Source: Shimia sp. SK013 (lineage in GTDB: Bacteria; Pseudomonadota; Alphaproteobacteria; Rhodobacterales; Rhodobacteraceae). Taken from it: a stretch of DNA of 64,000 nucleotides. The stretch covers positions 1-64,000 of the forward strand of contig NZ_LAJH01000021.1 of assembly GCF_001292625.1 (NCBI RefSeq), written 5' to 3'. Both the position numbers and the translations under genes were made by a program. Under the pieces are notes generated by a model that was given only the letters and a program-made list of their open reading frames with translations, was not told where the DNA came from and made no database searches. Positions 26,776-36,178 of the stretch are shown here, piece after piece; within the stretch, counting starts at the first letter, position 1; every line of letters starts with the position of its first letter.

Positions 26776-27084
26776 ACCGCCTGCCTTTGATCTCTGCCTC
26801 TGTGCCAAAGCAGAACCAAACAGCGCGCGCACCTCCACTGTTGCGGTGCGACTCCTAACCATCACGCGTCATTTTTGACGTCTTTGATGAGGGCCCCTTG
26901 GGGCAAAACTGCTGGTGACCTGCCTCGGTCAATTGTTATTGAAACCAATTAACAGCAAATTTTCTCTTGTGTTAAGGGGGTTGCACTGTTTTCCGGTGCG
27001 ATGCCCACGGATTTGTGGCTTTCCGGTCCTGCCGCCCTATGCGAAACCAGAGACACACCGCTGCAATCACGCCACGAGGACACC

Positions 27085-28230
27085 ATGACCGCCACAGACG
27101 CCGCACAGTTGACCGCCGACCTGATCCGCTGCCCCTCAGTGACGCCGACCGAAGGCGGCGCGCTGGTTTTGCTGGAAAAACAGCTTTCCGCCGCCGGATT
27201 TGACTGCGCCCGCGTGGACCGTGGCGAAGTTTCCAATCTTTTTGCCCGCTGGGGCGACAAAGGCCACGCCAAGACGTTTGGTTTTAACGGTCATACTGAT
27301 GTTGTGCCTGTTGGCGACGAAGCCGCGTGGACAGCGGACCCGTTTGGTGCCGAAATCCGCGACGGCATTATGTTTGGCCGCGGCGCCACAGACATGAAAT
27401 CCGGCGTTGCTGCTTTCGCGGCAGCCGCCATTGATTTTGTCTCTAACACACCGCCAAAGGGGGCAATTATCCTCACCATCACCGGTGATGAGGAGGGCGA
27501 CGCCGTGGACGGAACCACTGCACTCCTTGAATACTTGGACACAGAAAACGAACAGATGTCCGTTTGCCTCGTAGGCGAACCAACGTGCCCCAATGAGATG
27601 GGCGAAATGATGAAAATCGGTCGCCGAGGCTCGCTCACGGCCTATTTCACCTTCGCTGGCATCCAAGGTCACTCGGCTTACCCGCACCGGGCCAAAAATC
27701 CGTTGCCGGCCATGGCGCGCCTGATGGATCGCCTGTCCAGCCACACACTGGATGCCGGCACTGACCACTTTGACGCCTCCACGCTGGCCGTTGTGACCAT
27801 GGACACCGGCAATCCGGCCACCAATGTGATCCCCGCGGAATGCCGCGCTACGGTCAACATCCGTTTCAACGACGTGCACTCTGGCGCGTCGCTCACGGAT
27901 TGGATGCAAGGGCTTGTTGATGAGGTTGCCGCCGACAGTGGCGTCGAGATCGGTATGACCGTGAAAATCTCTGGCGAAAGCTTTATCACGCCCCCGGGGC
28001 CGCTCTCCGATCTGGTCGCCGCCGCCGTGCAAGCTGAAACAGGCCGCACGCCGGAACTCTCGACCTCCGGTGGCACGTCCGACGCGCGCTTTGTCAAAAA
28101 CCACTGTCCGGTGGTGGAATTTGGGTTGGTCGGCAAGACAATGCACAAGGTTGATGAAAACGTGCCGGTTGATCAGATCCATCAACTCAAAGACATCTAT
28201 ACTCGTATCCTGGCAGATTATTTCGCATGA
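27085..28230 (+). CDS. dapE: Succinyl-diaminopimelate desuccinylase
   Basis: A 381-residue M20 metallopeptidase-family enzyme that removes succinate from N-succinyl-LL-diaminopimelate, two steps after dapD. The zinc-site motifs [27 protein letters not shown] and [12 protein letters not shown] are visible, as is the C-terminal [12 protein letters not shown] with TMHKVDENV. Start at the ATG at 27085, with GAGGACACC upstream; the frame runs back to 27001. Its last four bases overlap the next gene. Confidence 0.96.
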   Translation: MTATDAAQLTADLIRCPSVTPTEGGALVLLEKQLSAAGFDCARVDRGEVSNLFARWGDKGHAKTFGFNGHTDVVPVGDEAAWTADPFGAEIRDGIMFGRGATDMKSGVAAFAAAAIDFVSNTPPKGAIILTITGDEEGDAVDGTTALLEYLDTENEQMSVCLVGEPTCPNEMGEMMKIGRRGSLTAYFTFAGIQGHSAYPHRAKNPLPAMARLMDRLSSHTLDAGTDHFDASTLAVVTMDTGNPATNVIPAECRATVNIRFNDVHSGASLTDWMQGLVDEVAADSGVEIGMTVKISGESFITPPGPLSDLVAAAVQAETGRTPELSTSGGTSDARFVKNHCPVVEFGLVGKTMHKVDENVPVDQIHQLKDIYTRILADYFA

Positions 28231-28649
28231 CATGGGCAATTGAAGTCGTCACCGACTACACGCCATGCGAAGAGTTGCGCCGCATTGTTTTCCAAGGTGA
28301 ACAAGGTGTCAGCGATGAGGACGAATGGGATGGGTTGGATGATCAGGCGGTGCACCTTCTGGCCACGATTGAGGGCCGTCCGGTTGGATCGGCCCGCCTG
28401 CTGACCAAAGGCGGAACCGGCAAAATTTCCCGCGTTTGCGTGCTCAAGGACGTGCGCGGTTCCGGTCTTGGTGCCGCGCTGATCAAGGCTTCTGTGGCGC
28501 ATTTTGAGGCGCAATCAAACGTCGCCCGCTGCATGTTGGGCGCGCAATGCCACGCCATCGGATTTTACGAGGCGCTGGGCTTTATCGCTTATGGGCCGGT
28601 CTATGACGACGCCGGCATCGACCATCGCGACATGGAACGCACCCTGTGA
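28227..28649 (+). CDS. GNAT-family N-acetyltransferase
   Basis: A 140-residue acetyltransferase. The acetyl-CoA-binding motif is [21 protein letters not shown] (about residues 71-91), followed by [26 protein letters not shown], close to the ElaA-type branch. Substrate unknown. The ATG at 28227 overlaps the dapE stop (ATGA), and the stop overlaps the next GTG, so dapE, this gene and the following one form a coupled operon. Confidence 0.87.
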   Translation: MTWAIEVVTDYTPCEELRRIVFQGEQGVSDEDEWDGLDDQAVHLLATIEGRPVGSARLLTKGGTGKISRVCVLKDVRGSGLGAALIKASVAHFEAQSNVARCMLGAQCHAIGFYEALGFIAYGPVYDDAGIDHRDMERTL

Positions 28650-29257
28650 GACACCAACACTTGGTGATCATGGTCAAGGAACCGCGCGCTGGGCGCGTAA
28701 AAACCCGCCTCGGACGTGACATCGGCCTGACCACCGCTGCGTGGTGGTTTCGACATCAGTCCGCGTCCCTGATCCGCCGCCTGCGCGACCCCCGTTGGCA
28801 GATCACACTCGCGGTTGCCCCTGACGTCGAAGGTCTCATATCGCGCGTATGGCCTCGTGATGTGCCGCGCGTGCCACAAGGCCCAGGCGATCTCGGTGAT
28901 CGAATGGGTCGGATCATGCGTCATATGCCGCCGGGGCCGGTCTGCATTATCGGCGCCGATATTCCCGACATCACGCGCGCGCATGTACACACCGCTTTTC
29001 GCAGCCTTGGCGCTCACGACGCCTCTTTTGGCCCCGCCACCGATGGGGGTTACTGGCTGGTGGGTCTCAAACGCATTTCCCCACCCCCACCGACGCTTTT
29101 TCAGAACGTGCGCTGGTCCACCGAGCACGCACTGGCCGACACCCGTGCCTCCTTGCCAAACCACCTCATCGCCACCGTCGCAACGCTTTCCGATGTGGAT
29201 ACCGCCAAAGACCTCCCGCCCCTTCGGGTTGGGCCCGGCTCAGCCCTGACGGCCTGA
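28646..29257 (+). CDS. TIGR04282/DUF2064-type glycosyltransferase-like protein
   Basis: A 203-residue nucleotide-sugar-transferase-like protein. The N-terminal MVKEPRAGRVKTRLGRDIGL is the phosphate-binding loop of the DUF2064/TIGR04282 family; GDLGDRMGRIM, IIGADIPDI and FGPATDGGYWLVGL are its other conserved blocks. Members are annotated as arsenosugar-biosynthesis-associated glycosyltransferases, but the activity is weakly supported. The start is a GTG at 28646 that overlaps the preceding TGA, as expected in a coupled operon. Confidence 0.8.
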   Translation: MRHQHLVIMVKEPRAGRVKTRLGRDIGLTTAAWWFRHQSASLIRRLRDPRWQITLAVAPDVEGLISRVWPRDVPRVPQGPGDLGDRMGRIMRHMPPGPVCIIGADIPDITRAHVHTAFRSLGAHDASFGPATDGGYWLVGLKRISPPPPTLFQNVRWSTEHALADTRASLPNHLIATVATLSDVDTAKDLPPLRVGPGSALTA

Positions 29258-29760
29258 GCCTCGCGAATCTCTTCCTTTTGCGAAAAATATCCCGGGGATG
29301 AATTGGGCTGAAAGCCCAAGAAGGGGCAGCGCCCCTTGACGCGATAAGGATGAGGATCATGCGGAGCCACGCTAAGGTTGAAGACGCACGCACTGCTGTC
29401 CGGCGATACTCATCGATGCGATACGCGCGCACCAGACGAAGAAGCATGTAAACAGTGGCGTGCTGGTCGGGAGCGGGGTCACGTTTTATCAGGTCGCATT
29501 TGTCATCTGCCGAGAGGATCAGGTGATACAATGCAATGCCGACAGCACCTGGACGGTCCGAAAATGTCGCGGCTTTTTGCTGCGGAAAGCCGACATTAAC
29601 CGCGAGCTCATTTTGGGTCCGGCTTGCGCATGCAACCTGACATCGCGATGTGACCATGATTTTCTCAAACAAAGCGCGCATCAGTTATGCCAAGCCCTGT
29701 TGGTCAATTTCTTGCGCAGTGACAGACCGGCAATATCCTGTTTTCAATAGATAAATTTCT
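29258..29760. other. Intergenic stretch with hairpins, no recognised gene
   Basis: Just after the operon are two short hairpins in the plus direction: GGGCTGAAAGCCC around 29304-29316 and AAGGGG-CAG-CGCCCCTT around 29320-29337. They may end transcription, though neither has a T-run. A minus-strand frame at 29166-29681 and plus frames here show no domain, lack ribosome-binding sites and are considered chance frames. The remainder separates the dapE operon from the sugar cluster. Confidence 0.4.
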
Positions 29761-29787
29761 CAGATCGCGGGTGCTTCCTCGTGCATT

Positions 29788-29851
29788 ATGTTTTTTATGG
29801 AAAAAAAACATTTGACCGAATCGTGTTGTGTTTTTAATAGATAGAAAAACA
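29788..29851 (+). promoter_or_regulatory. Two inverted repeats ahead of sugar importer operon
   Basis: ATGTTTTTT (29788-29796) and AAAAAACAT (29803-29811) are inverted nine-base copies with a six-base spacer. TGTTTTT (29829-29835) and AAAAACA (29845-29851) form a second, seven-base pair. Both lie in an A+T-rich stretch 37-100 bases before the importer ATPase ATG, where operators of the operon's GntR-type regulator would be expected. T/A-rich repeats can arise by composition, so the call is tentative. Confidence 0.4.
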
Positions 29852-29888
29852 AAGCCTTCTGAAAATGCTTTGTAGATAGGACCAATAG

Positions 29889-30668
29889 ATGGCCAGCCAA
29901 GTCGGCGACAAAACCATTCTGCGCGCCCGCGGCGTTAGCAAGCACTACGGCGGAGTCGTTGCACTCGAAGCCGTAGACCTTGACCTGCGCGAGGGGGAGG
30001 TGCTGGCGGTCGTTGGAGACAACGGCGCCGGAAAATCGACCTTGATCAAAGCCCTAACCGGCGCGATTCCCAAAACCTCCGGCACCATAGAAATGGACGG
30101 CCACGAGGTGCAGATCAATTCGCCAACTGATGCAAAAGCCGCTGGCATTGAAACAGTCTATCAGGATTTGGCGCTGGTCAACGAGCTGTCCATTACCAAG
30201 AACATGTTTCTCGGGCGAGAAATTGTCCGAAATGACATTTTGGGGCGTCTTTTTGGCGCCCTCGACTTCGGCAAAATGGACGCCGAAATCCGCACGTTGT
30301 TTCAAAAACTCGATATTCGCATCGCGGATATTTATCGCGAGGCTGAAGCGTTTTCAGGTGGTCAGCGGCAGGCAGTGGCCCTGGCCAAAACCGTAATGTT
30401 TGGGAAACGAATCGCCATTCTGGACGAACCAACCGCCGCACTTGGCGTGCGGGAAAGCAAAATGGCGATGGATCTAGTGTGCTCGCTGAAAGACCACGGC
30501 CTGTCCGTAATCATGATCACGCATAACATGCAGCATGTCATGAAGTATTGCGACCGTGTCATGGTTTTGCGCCTTGGACGACTGGCGGCTGTGCGCGACG
30601 TAAAAGATGTGGATGGAGATACGCTTGTCGGTTTGATCACTGGCGCATCCGAAGACAAGGCCGCTTGA
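29889..30668 (+). CDS. Sugar ABC importer ATPase (CUT2, FrcA-like)
   Basis: A 259-residue single ABC ATPase with Walker A GDNGAGKST (about residues 43-51), Q-loop TVYQDLAL, signature SGGQRQA, Walker B IAILDEPTAALG and the H-loop MITHN. CUT2 importers for ribose usually have a 500-residue double ATPase; a single-domain form like this resembles FrcA of the rhizobial fructose/ribose importer. It works with the permease starting one base after its stop and with the binding protein that follows. The gene is first in the set A operon. Confidence 0.9.
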   Translation: MASQVGDKTILRARGVSKHYGGVVALEAVDLDLREGEVLAVVGDNGAGKSTLIKALTGAIPKTSGTIEMDGHEVQINSPTDAKAAGIETVYQDLALVNELSITKNMFLGREIVRNDILGRLFGALDFGKMDAEIRTLFQKLDIRIADIYREAEAFSGGQRQAVALAKTVMFGKRIAILDEPTAALGVRESKMAMDLVCSLKDHGLSVIMITHNMQHVMKYCDRVMVLRLGRLAAVRDVKDVDGDTLVGLITGASEDKAA

Positions 30669-30669
30669 G

Positions 30670-31662
30670 ATGACAGATATGATCCAAAACTCTTCGACCC
30701 AGATTTCGACACCCTCCGCCGACGGTTCCAGTTTTGCAGTCTTGAAACATCAGTTCTTGCAGATTTGGCAAGTTTTGGCGGCGCTTGTTCTGATCTACTT
30801 GGTGTTCTTCGTCCTATCTGAACCCTTCAGAAGTCTCGACACTCTTCTATCCATTTTTGGCCAAGCGTCCATTCTTGCCATCCTCGCGTGCGGTACCACA
30901 GTTGTGCTTATCTCCGGTGGCCTTGATCTTTCTGTGGGCTCAATTTTTGCGGTTGTTGGTGTAATCGTGGGTATTGCTTTGGCCGAATACCAATTGCCGG
31001 TGACAATCGCGGTTCTCATTGGCCTCCTGGCAGGGGCCGCAATGGGCGCGCTCAACGGCACCATTCAGGTGTTCACCAAAGTGCCGGCCTTCATTGTCAC
31101 CTTGGGTGGCCTGACGGCCTATAAGGGTATCGCCGAGATCCTTGCAAGCGGACGGGATCTATCGCGCTTTCCCGAGAGTTTTCAAATGTTGGGATCGGGT
31201 TATCTGGTGCCGATGCTCATTATGTTTGGTGTGGCGCTTTTGACGGGTGTGTTCCTGACAAAAACACGGTTGGGCAATCATGCTTTTGCCATTGGCGGCA
31301 ACGAAGAAGTTGCGCGGTTGTCGGGTGTAAATGTCCGCACAAGCAGGATCTATTACTACATGTTTGGCGGCGTGCTCGCGGCAACTGCGGCCATCCTGGA
31401 GGTTTCCAAACTGAACTTTGCAATGCCGGCGCGTGGGCAAAGTTATGAGTTGTTTGCAATCGCCGCTGTGGTGATTGGCGGCACAAGCTTGTTTGGAGGC
31501 CGTGGCGGGGTTGGGAAAACTCTAATCGGAATGTTGATCATGCAAACGATCATCGTGGGGCTGTCCTATCTTGGTGTCGGAACTTCGGTTCAGCGTATTG
31601 CAATCGGTCTCATCATTATTCTCGCGGTCTATTGGGACGTCTGGCGCCGCCCAAGCCGCTAA
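30670..31662 (+). CDS. Sugar ABC importer permease (CUT2, RbsC/FrcC-like)
   Basis: A 330-residue inner-membrane permease with about eight to ten hydrophobic helices. Conserved blocks are GLDLSVGSIFAVVGV, FIVTLGGLTAYKGIAEILA, NEEVARLSGVNVRTSRI and GGTSLFGGRGGV, all typical of the RbsC/XylH/FrcC branch. The first 40 residues are cytoplasmic and polar. A homodimer is expected, coupled to the upstream ATPase. It begins one base after the ATPase stop. Confidence 0.92.
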   Translation: MTDMIQNSSTQISTPSADGSSFAVLKHQFLQIWQVLAALVLIYLVFFVLSEPFRSLDTLLSIFGQASILAILACGTTVVLISGGLDLSVGSIFAVVGVIVGIALAEYQLPVTIAVLIGLLAGAAMGALNGTIQVFTKVPAFIVTLGGLTAYKGIAEILASGRDLSRFPESFQMLGSGYLVPMLIMFGVALLTGVFLTKTRLGNHAFAIGGNEEVARLSGVNVRTSRIYYYMFGGVLAATAAILEVSKLNFAMPARGQSYELFAIAAVVIGGTSLFGGRGGVGKTLIGMLIMQTIIVGLSYLGVGTSVQRIAIGLIIILAVYWDVWRRPSR

Positions 31663-31763
31663 CACAAAGAAAATCAGCAAATTCTGACAGGTGCGGAGGA
31701 GCGCCCGCAGGAAAAGACCGCCCAAATCTCGGGCACTCATAGAAATAAAAGGGAGGAAGACCA

Positions 31764-32675
31764 ATGAAGATCAACACGTTGAAAGGGATGGTGGCATCCG
31801 TTGCGGTATCCGCATTGATGGCAGGGGCCGCGTTCGCAGACGATCTGCGCATCGCCTACACCGGCTATTCGACCGATAATACATTTTGGATTGGCGTGGC
31901 GAAATCTGCCGCGGCTCAGGCTGAGGAAATGGGTGTTGAACTTATTGACCTGACGGCCTCGTCTGCGGACGCTGCCGCGCAGAAAGATGCGGTAGATCGC
32001 GCGATAAACATGGGCGTTGATGGCATCATTATTGGGTCTGTGGACAACCGCGCCTTTGATGCCTCGCTGGATAACGCCAAGCGCAAAGGTATTCCCGTTG
32101 TTGCCGTGGACACGGGCATCGATCACCAGCATGTCGCCAGCCTGGTTCAGACTGACAACCTTGCGGCGGCTTCGATTGCCGGCAGCTATATTGTCGACAA
32201 ACTGGACAGCGGATCGGTCCTGATCCTTGGAGGATCAGCAGGTCACCAGACCGGCAATGCGCGTCGCGACGGTGTCAAAAACGCTGCAGAGGCCGCGGGT
32301 CACGAAGTGATTTTCCAGATCTGCGATTGGCAAGATGCCTGCGCCTATGAAACCACCGTCAACTTCTTGCAGTCCAACCCGGATATCAAAGCTATTTTCT
32401 CGGCTTGGGATCCAGGTGCTCTTGCCGCTGTTTCCGCGGCCACCGAGCTTGGCAAAATTGATGATTTGGTCATCGTTGGCTTTGACGGAAATCCCGCAAA
32501 CCTTGTGTCCATCGAGGCGGGTGAGCAAGCCGCGACGATCAAGCAGGACAACACGCGCATGGGGGCCGAGGCGGTGAATAATCTCATCGGACTGATCAAA
32601 GGTGAAGAGGTTCCGAGTTTCACTCCGATCGATGGCATCTTGATCACCGCCGATAACGTCGGCGACTTCAAATAA
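31764..32675 (+). CDS. Periplasmic sugar-binding protein (RbsB-like)
   Basis: A 303-residue family 2 periplasmic binding protein with a signal peptide (residues 1-25, AGAAFADD). The mature part has the type I fold: FWIGVAKSAAAQAEEMGVELIDL, MGVDGIIIGSVDNRAFDASLDNA, GIPVVAVDTGID and FSAWDPGALAAVSAATELGK. AGGGAGGAAGACC precedes the ATG. Its sugar is unknown; the enzyme set downstream suggests an L-fucose-like aldose or related sugar acid precursor. A strong hairpin follows 15 bases after the stop, likely raising the level of this protein relative to the downstream enzymes. Confidence 0.9.
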   Translation: MKINTLKGMVASVAVSALMAGAAFADDLRIAYTGYSTDNTFWIGVAKSAAAQAEEMGVELIDLTASSADAAAQKDAVDRAINMGVDGIIIGSVDNRAFDASLDNAKRKGIPVVAVDTGIDHQHVASLVQTDNLAAASIAGSYIVDKLDSGSVLILGGSAGHQTGNARRDGVKNAAEAAGHEVIFQICDWQDACAYETTVNFLQSNPDIKAIFSAWDPGALAAVSAATELGKIDDLVIVGFDGNPANLVSIEAGEQAATIKQDNTRMGAEAVNNLIGLIKGEEVPSFTPIDGILITADNVGDFK

Positions 32676-32689
32676 GCTGTTTCAATTTG

Positions 32690-32718
32690 GCCGCCTGCCG
32701 ACGGCAGGCGGCTGTTTT
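32690..32718 (+). terminator. Hairpin terminator/attenuator after binding-protein gene
   Basis: GCCGCCTGCC (32690-32699) and GGCAGGCGGC (32703-32712) form a perfect ten-base-pair stem with a three-base loop, followed by TGTTTT. It sits between the importer genes and the catabolic genes on the same strand and probably causes partial termination or protects the upstream mRNA. Confidence 0.85.
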
Positions 32719-32746
32719 CAAACCAACCCGAAAGACTCCTAAACCC

Positions 32747-33781
32747 ATGCAAGCATTGGCTATCACCTCCATTGGCGAAACTGCCTTCACCACGGTGGAA
32801 ACGCCAGAATTGGGCCCGCAGGACGTCCTCTTGAAGGTCGGGTGTGTCGGTTTGTGTGGCAGCGACCTCAATACATTTCGCGGCTTGAACCCACTGGTCA
32901 CGCTGCCGCGCATTCCTGGCCACGAAATCGGTGGCACAATTGTGCAAACGGGCTGCGATGTGCCAACAGAGTACGCATCCGGTGCCAAGGCCATTGTGAT
33001 CCCCTATACCGCTTGCAAGAGCTGTTCTGCCTGTCGCGCTGGTCGACCAAATGCTTGTCAATTCAACGAAACTCTAGGCGTGCAACGCGACGGTGGGATG
33101 GCGTCTCAACTGATCGTGCCTTATGACCGCCTGATCCTGAACGACCAACTCTCTTTGCGTGAGCAAGCGTTGGTTGAACCGCTGTCGGTTGGGTTTCATG
33201 CAGTGATGCGCGGCGCGATCACCCAACACGACACTGTGGTCATCCTCGGCGCAGGTATGATTGGAATTGGTGCGGTTGTTGGTGCACTGGCACGCGGCGC
33301 TCGTGTGATAGCCGTTGAAATCAGCGATGCAAAACAGGGAACTCTGCGCAGTCTGGGCGTGCACGAGGTCATCAATCCATCAACAGAATCCCTGCCTGCT
33401 CGGGTGGCCGCGCTCACCGATGGGCATGGCGCGGATGTCGTCATCGAGGCGGTCGGGCTGCCTGAAACCTTTCGCAGCGCTGTGGATCTGGCCTGCTTTG
33501 GGGGGCGGGTGGTCTATGTCGGTTACGCAAAATCCGAGGTCAGTTACAACACGTCACTTTTCAACCTCAAAGAGCTCGACATCATGGGATCACGAAATGC
33601 GACACGCAGCGATTTCGAGGCGGTCATTGACCATCTTCAAGCCCAGCCTGGATTGGCCCAAAAACTGATTTCACGTGTCTTTTCTTGGCGAGAGGCTGCG
33701 CAGGCCTTCCCGTTCTGGGAAGCCAACAGACAAGACATCTTTAAGGTAATGATCGACATGCAAGGTAACAGCCATGACTGA
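32747..33781 (+). CDS. Zinc-dependent medium-chain alcohol/polyol dehydrogenase
   Basis: A 344-residue MDR enzyme. The catalytic zinc residues are Cys37 (CGSD), His59 and Glu60 (GHE); the structural zinc cysteines are Cys90, Cys93, Cys96 and Cys104. VILGAGMIGIGAV forms the NAD-binding loop, and VIAVEISDAK suggests NAD preference. Similar enzymes oxidise polyols, threonine or sugar acids (L-idonate, galactitol phosphate). Its role in set A is not settled: it could oxidise a deoxy-keto acid, a lactaldehyde reduction product or a side substrate. The end overlaps the next gene by eight bases. Confidence 0.86.
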   Translation: MQALAITSIGETAFTTVETPELGPQDVLLKVGCVGLCGSDLNTFRGLNPLVTLPRIPGHEIGGTIVQTGCDVPTEYASGAKAIVIPYTACKSCSACRAGRPNACQFNETLGVQRDGGMASQLIVPYDRLILNDQLSLREQALVEPLSVGFHAVMRGAITQHDTVVILGAGMIGIGAVVGALARGARVIAVEISDAKQGTLRSLGVHEVINPSTESLPARVAALTDGHGADVVIEAVGLPETFRSAVDLACFGGRVVYVGYAKSEVSYNTSLFNLKELDIMGSRNATRSDFEAVIDHLQAQPGLAQKLISRVFSWREAAQAFPFWEANRQDIFKVMIDMQGNSHD

Positions 33782-34553
33782 CGCAACTCGTCTCACAGAG
33801 CAATACGGCTTGAACGGGCAAACCGCTTTGGTGACCGGCGGTGGCACAGGATTGGGCAAAGCCATCGCAACAAGCCTCGTTCAAAGCGGTGCCAAGGTGG
33901 TAATTGCAGGTCGACGCGAAGAAGTGCTGCAGGCGGCTTGTGCTGAAATCGGCATGGGTACGCGCTATCAGGTGCTGGATTTGACGGACACTGCGGCTAT
34001 TCCCGCCGCCGCAGCGCAATTGCGCGCTGATCACGGTCCATTTGAAATTCTTGTGAACAACGCGGGCAACACCATAAAAAAACTGTTCATGCAGTCAGAT
34101 CTCGGCGATTTTGACAGCGTGTTCGATGTGCACGTACGCGGTGCTTTGGAATTGAGTCGCGCCGTGATGGGCGACATGTTGAACGCGGGAACCAAAGGGT
34201 CTGTGCTCTTCATTTCCTCGATGACGGCCTACATCGGGCAGCCCAATGTTTCCGGCTACACAATCTCCAAAACCGCGATCAACGGAGTGATCCGCGCCCT
34301 GTCCGCAGAATTTGCGCAAAGTGGTATTCGTGTGAACGGAGTCGCGCCAGGTTGGATCGACACGGATGTCTTCCGCACCGCCACCAAAGGCGATCCCGAG
34401 CGTAAGGCAAAGATTATGGGGCGTATTCCCATGGGCACCCTAGGCGATCCGGAAGACATCGGATGGGCCTGTGCCTTTCTTTGCGCACGAGCCGCGAAAT
34501 ACGTCACCGGGCAGGTGCTGCTTGTAGACGGTGGCGGGGCAACTGGGTTTTGA
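33774..34553 (+). CDS. Short-chain dehydrogenase/reductase, gluconate 5-dehydrogenase-like
   Basis: A 259-residue classical SDR: TGGGTGLG (residues 21-28) for NAD(P), NNAG, the catalytic Ser in SSMTAYIG and Tyr/Lys in YTISK. C-terminal GGGATGF ends the protein. Gluconate 5-dehydrogenase-like SDRs act on sugar acids or on 2-keto-3-deoxy acids. In this operon it might oxidise a 2-keto-3-deoxyaldonate or reduce a keto sugar acid. It overlaps the zinc dehydrogenase by eight bases, so the two are translated together. Confidence 0.85.
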   Translation: MTDATRLTEQYGLNGQTALVTGGGTGLGKAIATSLVQSGAKVVIAGRREEVLQAACAEIGMGTRYQVLDLTDTAAIPAAAAQLRADHGPFEILVNNAGNTIKKLFMQSDLGDFDSVFDVHVRGALELSRAVMGDMLNAGTKGSVLFISSMTAYIGQPNVSGYTISKTAINGVIRALSAEFAQSGIRVNGVAPGWIDTDVFRTATKGDPERKAKIMGRIPMGTLGDPEDIGWACAFLCARAAKYVTGQVLLVDGGGATGF

Positions 34554-34564
34554 GGGGCAAAAAA

Positions 34565-35236
34565 ATGACCGACAAAGAACTGTTTTCAATAATGAAAGAG
34601 AAGCTGTTCACTGCGGTGATCGGCGATGTCCTTGACGTGTTGGGGTATCGCAGGCAGTTTTTGCCGCAATCCATTAAGCCGCTTGTATGTGGCACCAAGA
34701 TCGCAGGGCGCGCAATGACGGTTCTGGAGGCGGATTACCTCGAGGGTAAGGGGCAAGGCCCACTCGCGGAGAAACCGTTTGGCCTCATGTTTGAAGCCTT
34801 GGATGATCTAAAAGAAGACGAAATCTATATCGCTTCGGGTGCATCTTTTGAATTCGCACTTTGGGGAGGCTTAATGTCCACCCGTGCGCTACATCTCAAG
34901 GCTGCGGGTGCAATTTTGGACGGGTTTGTTCGCGATTCCGATGAAATTAAGCGCCTTGGTTTCCCGACATTCTCGCGGGGCACTTTTGCGCAAGATCAGG
35001 GAGTACGCGGCAAGGTTCTTGATTATCGAGTGCCAATTTCCGTTGAGGGCGTCGATGTGCAAACCGGCGATTTAATCTTTGCGGACGACGAGGGCGTGCT
35101 GATCATTCCGCAAGAGATTGAGAGACAAGCTATCGAAGATGCGCTGATCAAAGTCAGAACTGAAAACGACGTCGCCAACGCCATAAAGGGCGGCATGTCG
35201 ACACAAGACGCCTTTGCAACCTTTGGCGTGATGTAG
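34565..35236 (+). CDS. RraA-like / HMG-aldolase-family protein
   Basis: A 223-residue RraA-fold protein. Despite the common name it is not a menaquinone methyltransferase. The block from the second Gly of WGGLMST to RDSDE gives the G-x20-R-D-x2-E pattern that I associate with pyruvate aldolase and oxaloacetate decarboxylase members of this fold. Others inhibit RNase E. In a sugar-acid operon, the simplest reading is an aldolase splitting a 2-keto-3-deoxyaldonate to pyruvate and an aldehyde. Start at 34565, preceded by GAGGGG. Confidence 0.8.
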   Translation: MTDKELFSIMKEKLFTAVIGDVLDVLGYRRQFLPQSIKPLVCGTKIAGRAMTVLEADYLEGKGQGPLAEKPFGLMFEALDDLKEDEIYIASGASFEFALWGGLMSTRALHLKAAGAILDGFVRDSDEIKRLGFPTFSRGTFAQDQGVRGKVLDYRVPISVEGVDVQTGDLIFADDEGVLIIPQEIERQAIEDALIKVRTENDVANAIKGGMSTQDAFATFGVM

Positions 35237-35275
35237 GACAGTCATCTAAGCCTTAAAAACAAACTGAGCCATCTT

Positions 35276-36178
35276 ATGTCACGTGACAATTCAACTTATA
35301 AAGACAGCCTCAACCGCAGCCTGGATTTTGTTGCGGCATTGCCGATCGAGGGCACGTTACCGTCCGAAGTTGAATTGACACAGCGCCTCGGCATCAGCCG
35401 CACCACAGTCCGTGCCGTGCTGACTCAATTGAATGAAAGCGGTATCATTCAATGGTCTGGGCGCACCAAAACAGTGCTGCGCAAACCGGTTCCGTCAGAC
35501 TATTTTGCGCAGGAAGAAACGCTGTCGACCAGCGCGCGTGTTGAAACCTTGTTTATGGAGTTCATCCTTGGTGGTGATCTCAAGCCGGGGACCATTTTAC
35601 ACGAGAGCGAAATGGTGCGGGAGTTTGGTGCAAGCACCTCGGTGCTCCGTGAATGCCTGATTAAGTTTTCCCGTTTTGGGCTGATCGAAAAAGAACCCAA
35701 CCGTCATTGGGTACTACGTGGCTTTACACAAGATTTTGCCATCGAATTGTTTGATGTGCGCGAGATGTTTGAGCTGCGTGCCTTCCAGTCCCTTGTGAAT
35801 GCGGGGCCGGATGCCACCACGTTCACCCAGCTGATCGCCCTTGATAAGGCACATGAGAAAATCATTCGCAATATCGACGCCGAATATCTGAATTTTCCAC
35901 GTCTTGATGAGCAATTTCACCGTATTTTGCTCGACGGCCTCAGCAACAGATTTATCGACGACTTTTTTGAATTGGTCTCTGTGATTTTTCACTACCATTA
36001 TCGGTGGAACAAAAAGGATGAACACGAGCGAAACCTAGTGGCCGCCCAGCAGCACCTAGCAGTGATACGTGCATTGGCCGCTGGCGACAAAGACGGAGCC
36101 ATCGACCTCTTTCAAACGCACTTGAATGCCGCTCGTTCAACGCTTCTTGGCAGCGTGACATGGGACCATGAAACATGA
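35276..36178 (+). CDS. GntR-family (FCD) regulator of the set A operon
   Basis: A 300-residue regulator. An N-terminal winged helix (about residues 15-75: LPSEVELTQRLGISRTTVRAVL and NESGIIQWSG) is followed by a second, partly similar helical segment (LHESEMVREFGASTSVLREC) and a C-terminal FCD ligand-binding domain (about 155-285) with the metal-site histidines. The first 75 residues plus the second helix-turn-helix-like segment suggest a double DNA-binding region, longer than the usual 230-residue FadR/FCD protein. It lies inside the operon and its stop overlaps the next ATG (ATGA). Confidence 0.85.
   Translation: MSRDNSTYKDSLNRSLDFVAALPIEGTLPSEVELTQRLGISRTTVRAVLTQLNESGIIQWSGRTKTVLRKPVPSDYFAQEETLSTSARVETLFMEFILGGDLKPGTILHESEMVREFGASTSVLRECLIKFSRFGLIEKEPNRHWVLRGFTQDFAIELFDVREMFELRAFQSLVNAGPDATTFTQLIALDKAHEKIIRNIDAEYLNFPRLDEQFHRILLDGLSNRFIDDFFELVSVIFHYHYRWNKKDEHERNLVAAQQHLAVIRALAAGDKDGAIDLFQTHLNAARSTLLGSVTWDHET

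Noticed and set aside
27136-28239. 367-codon minus-strand frame opposite dapE
   Set aside because: Antisense to dapE; composition (many His, Arg, Cys) is that of a reverse-frame shadow.
29166-29681. 171-codon minus-strand frame after the dapE operon
   Set aside because: It overlaps the end of a sound gene on the other strand and has no recognisable motif.
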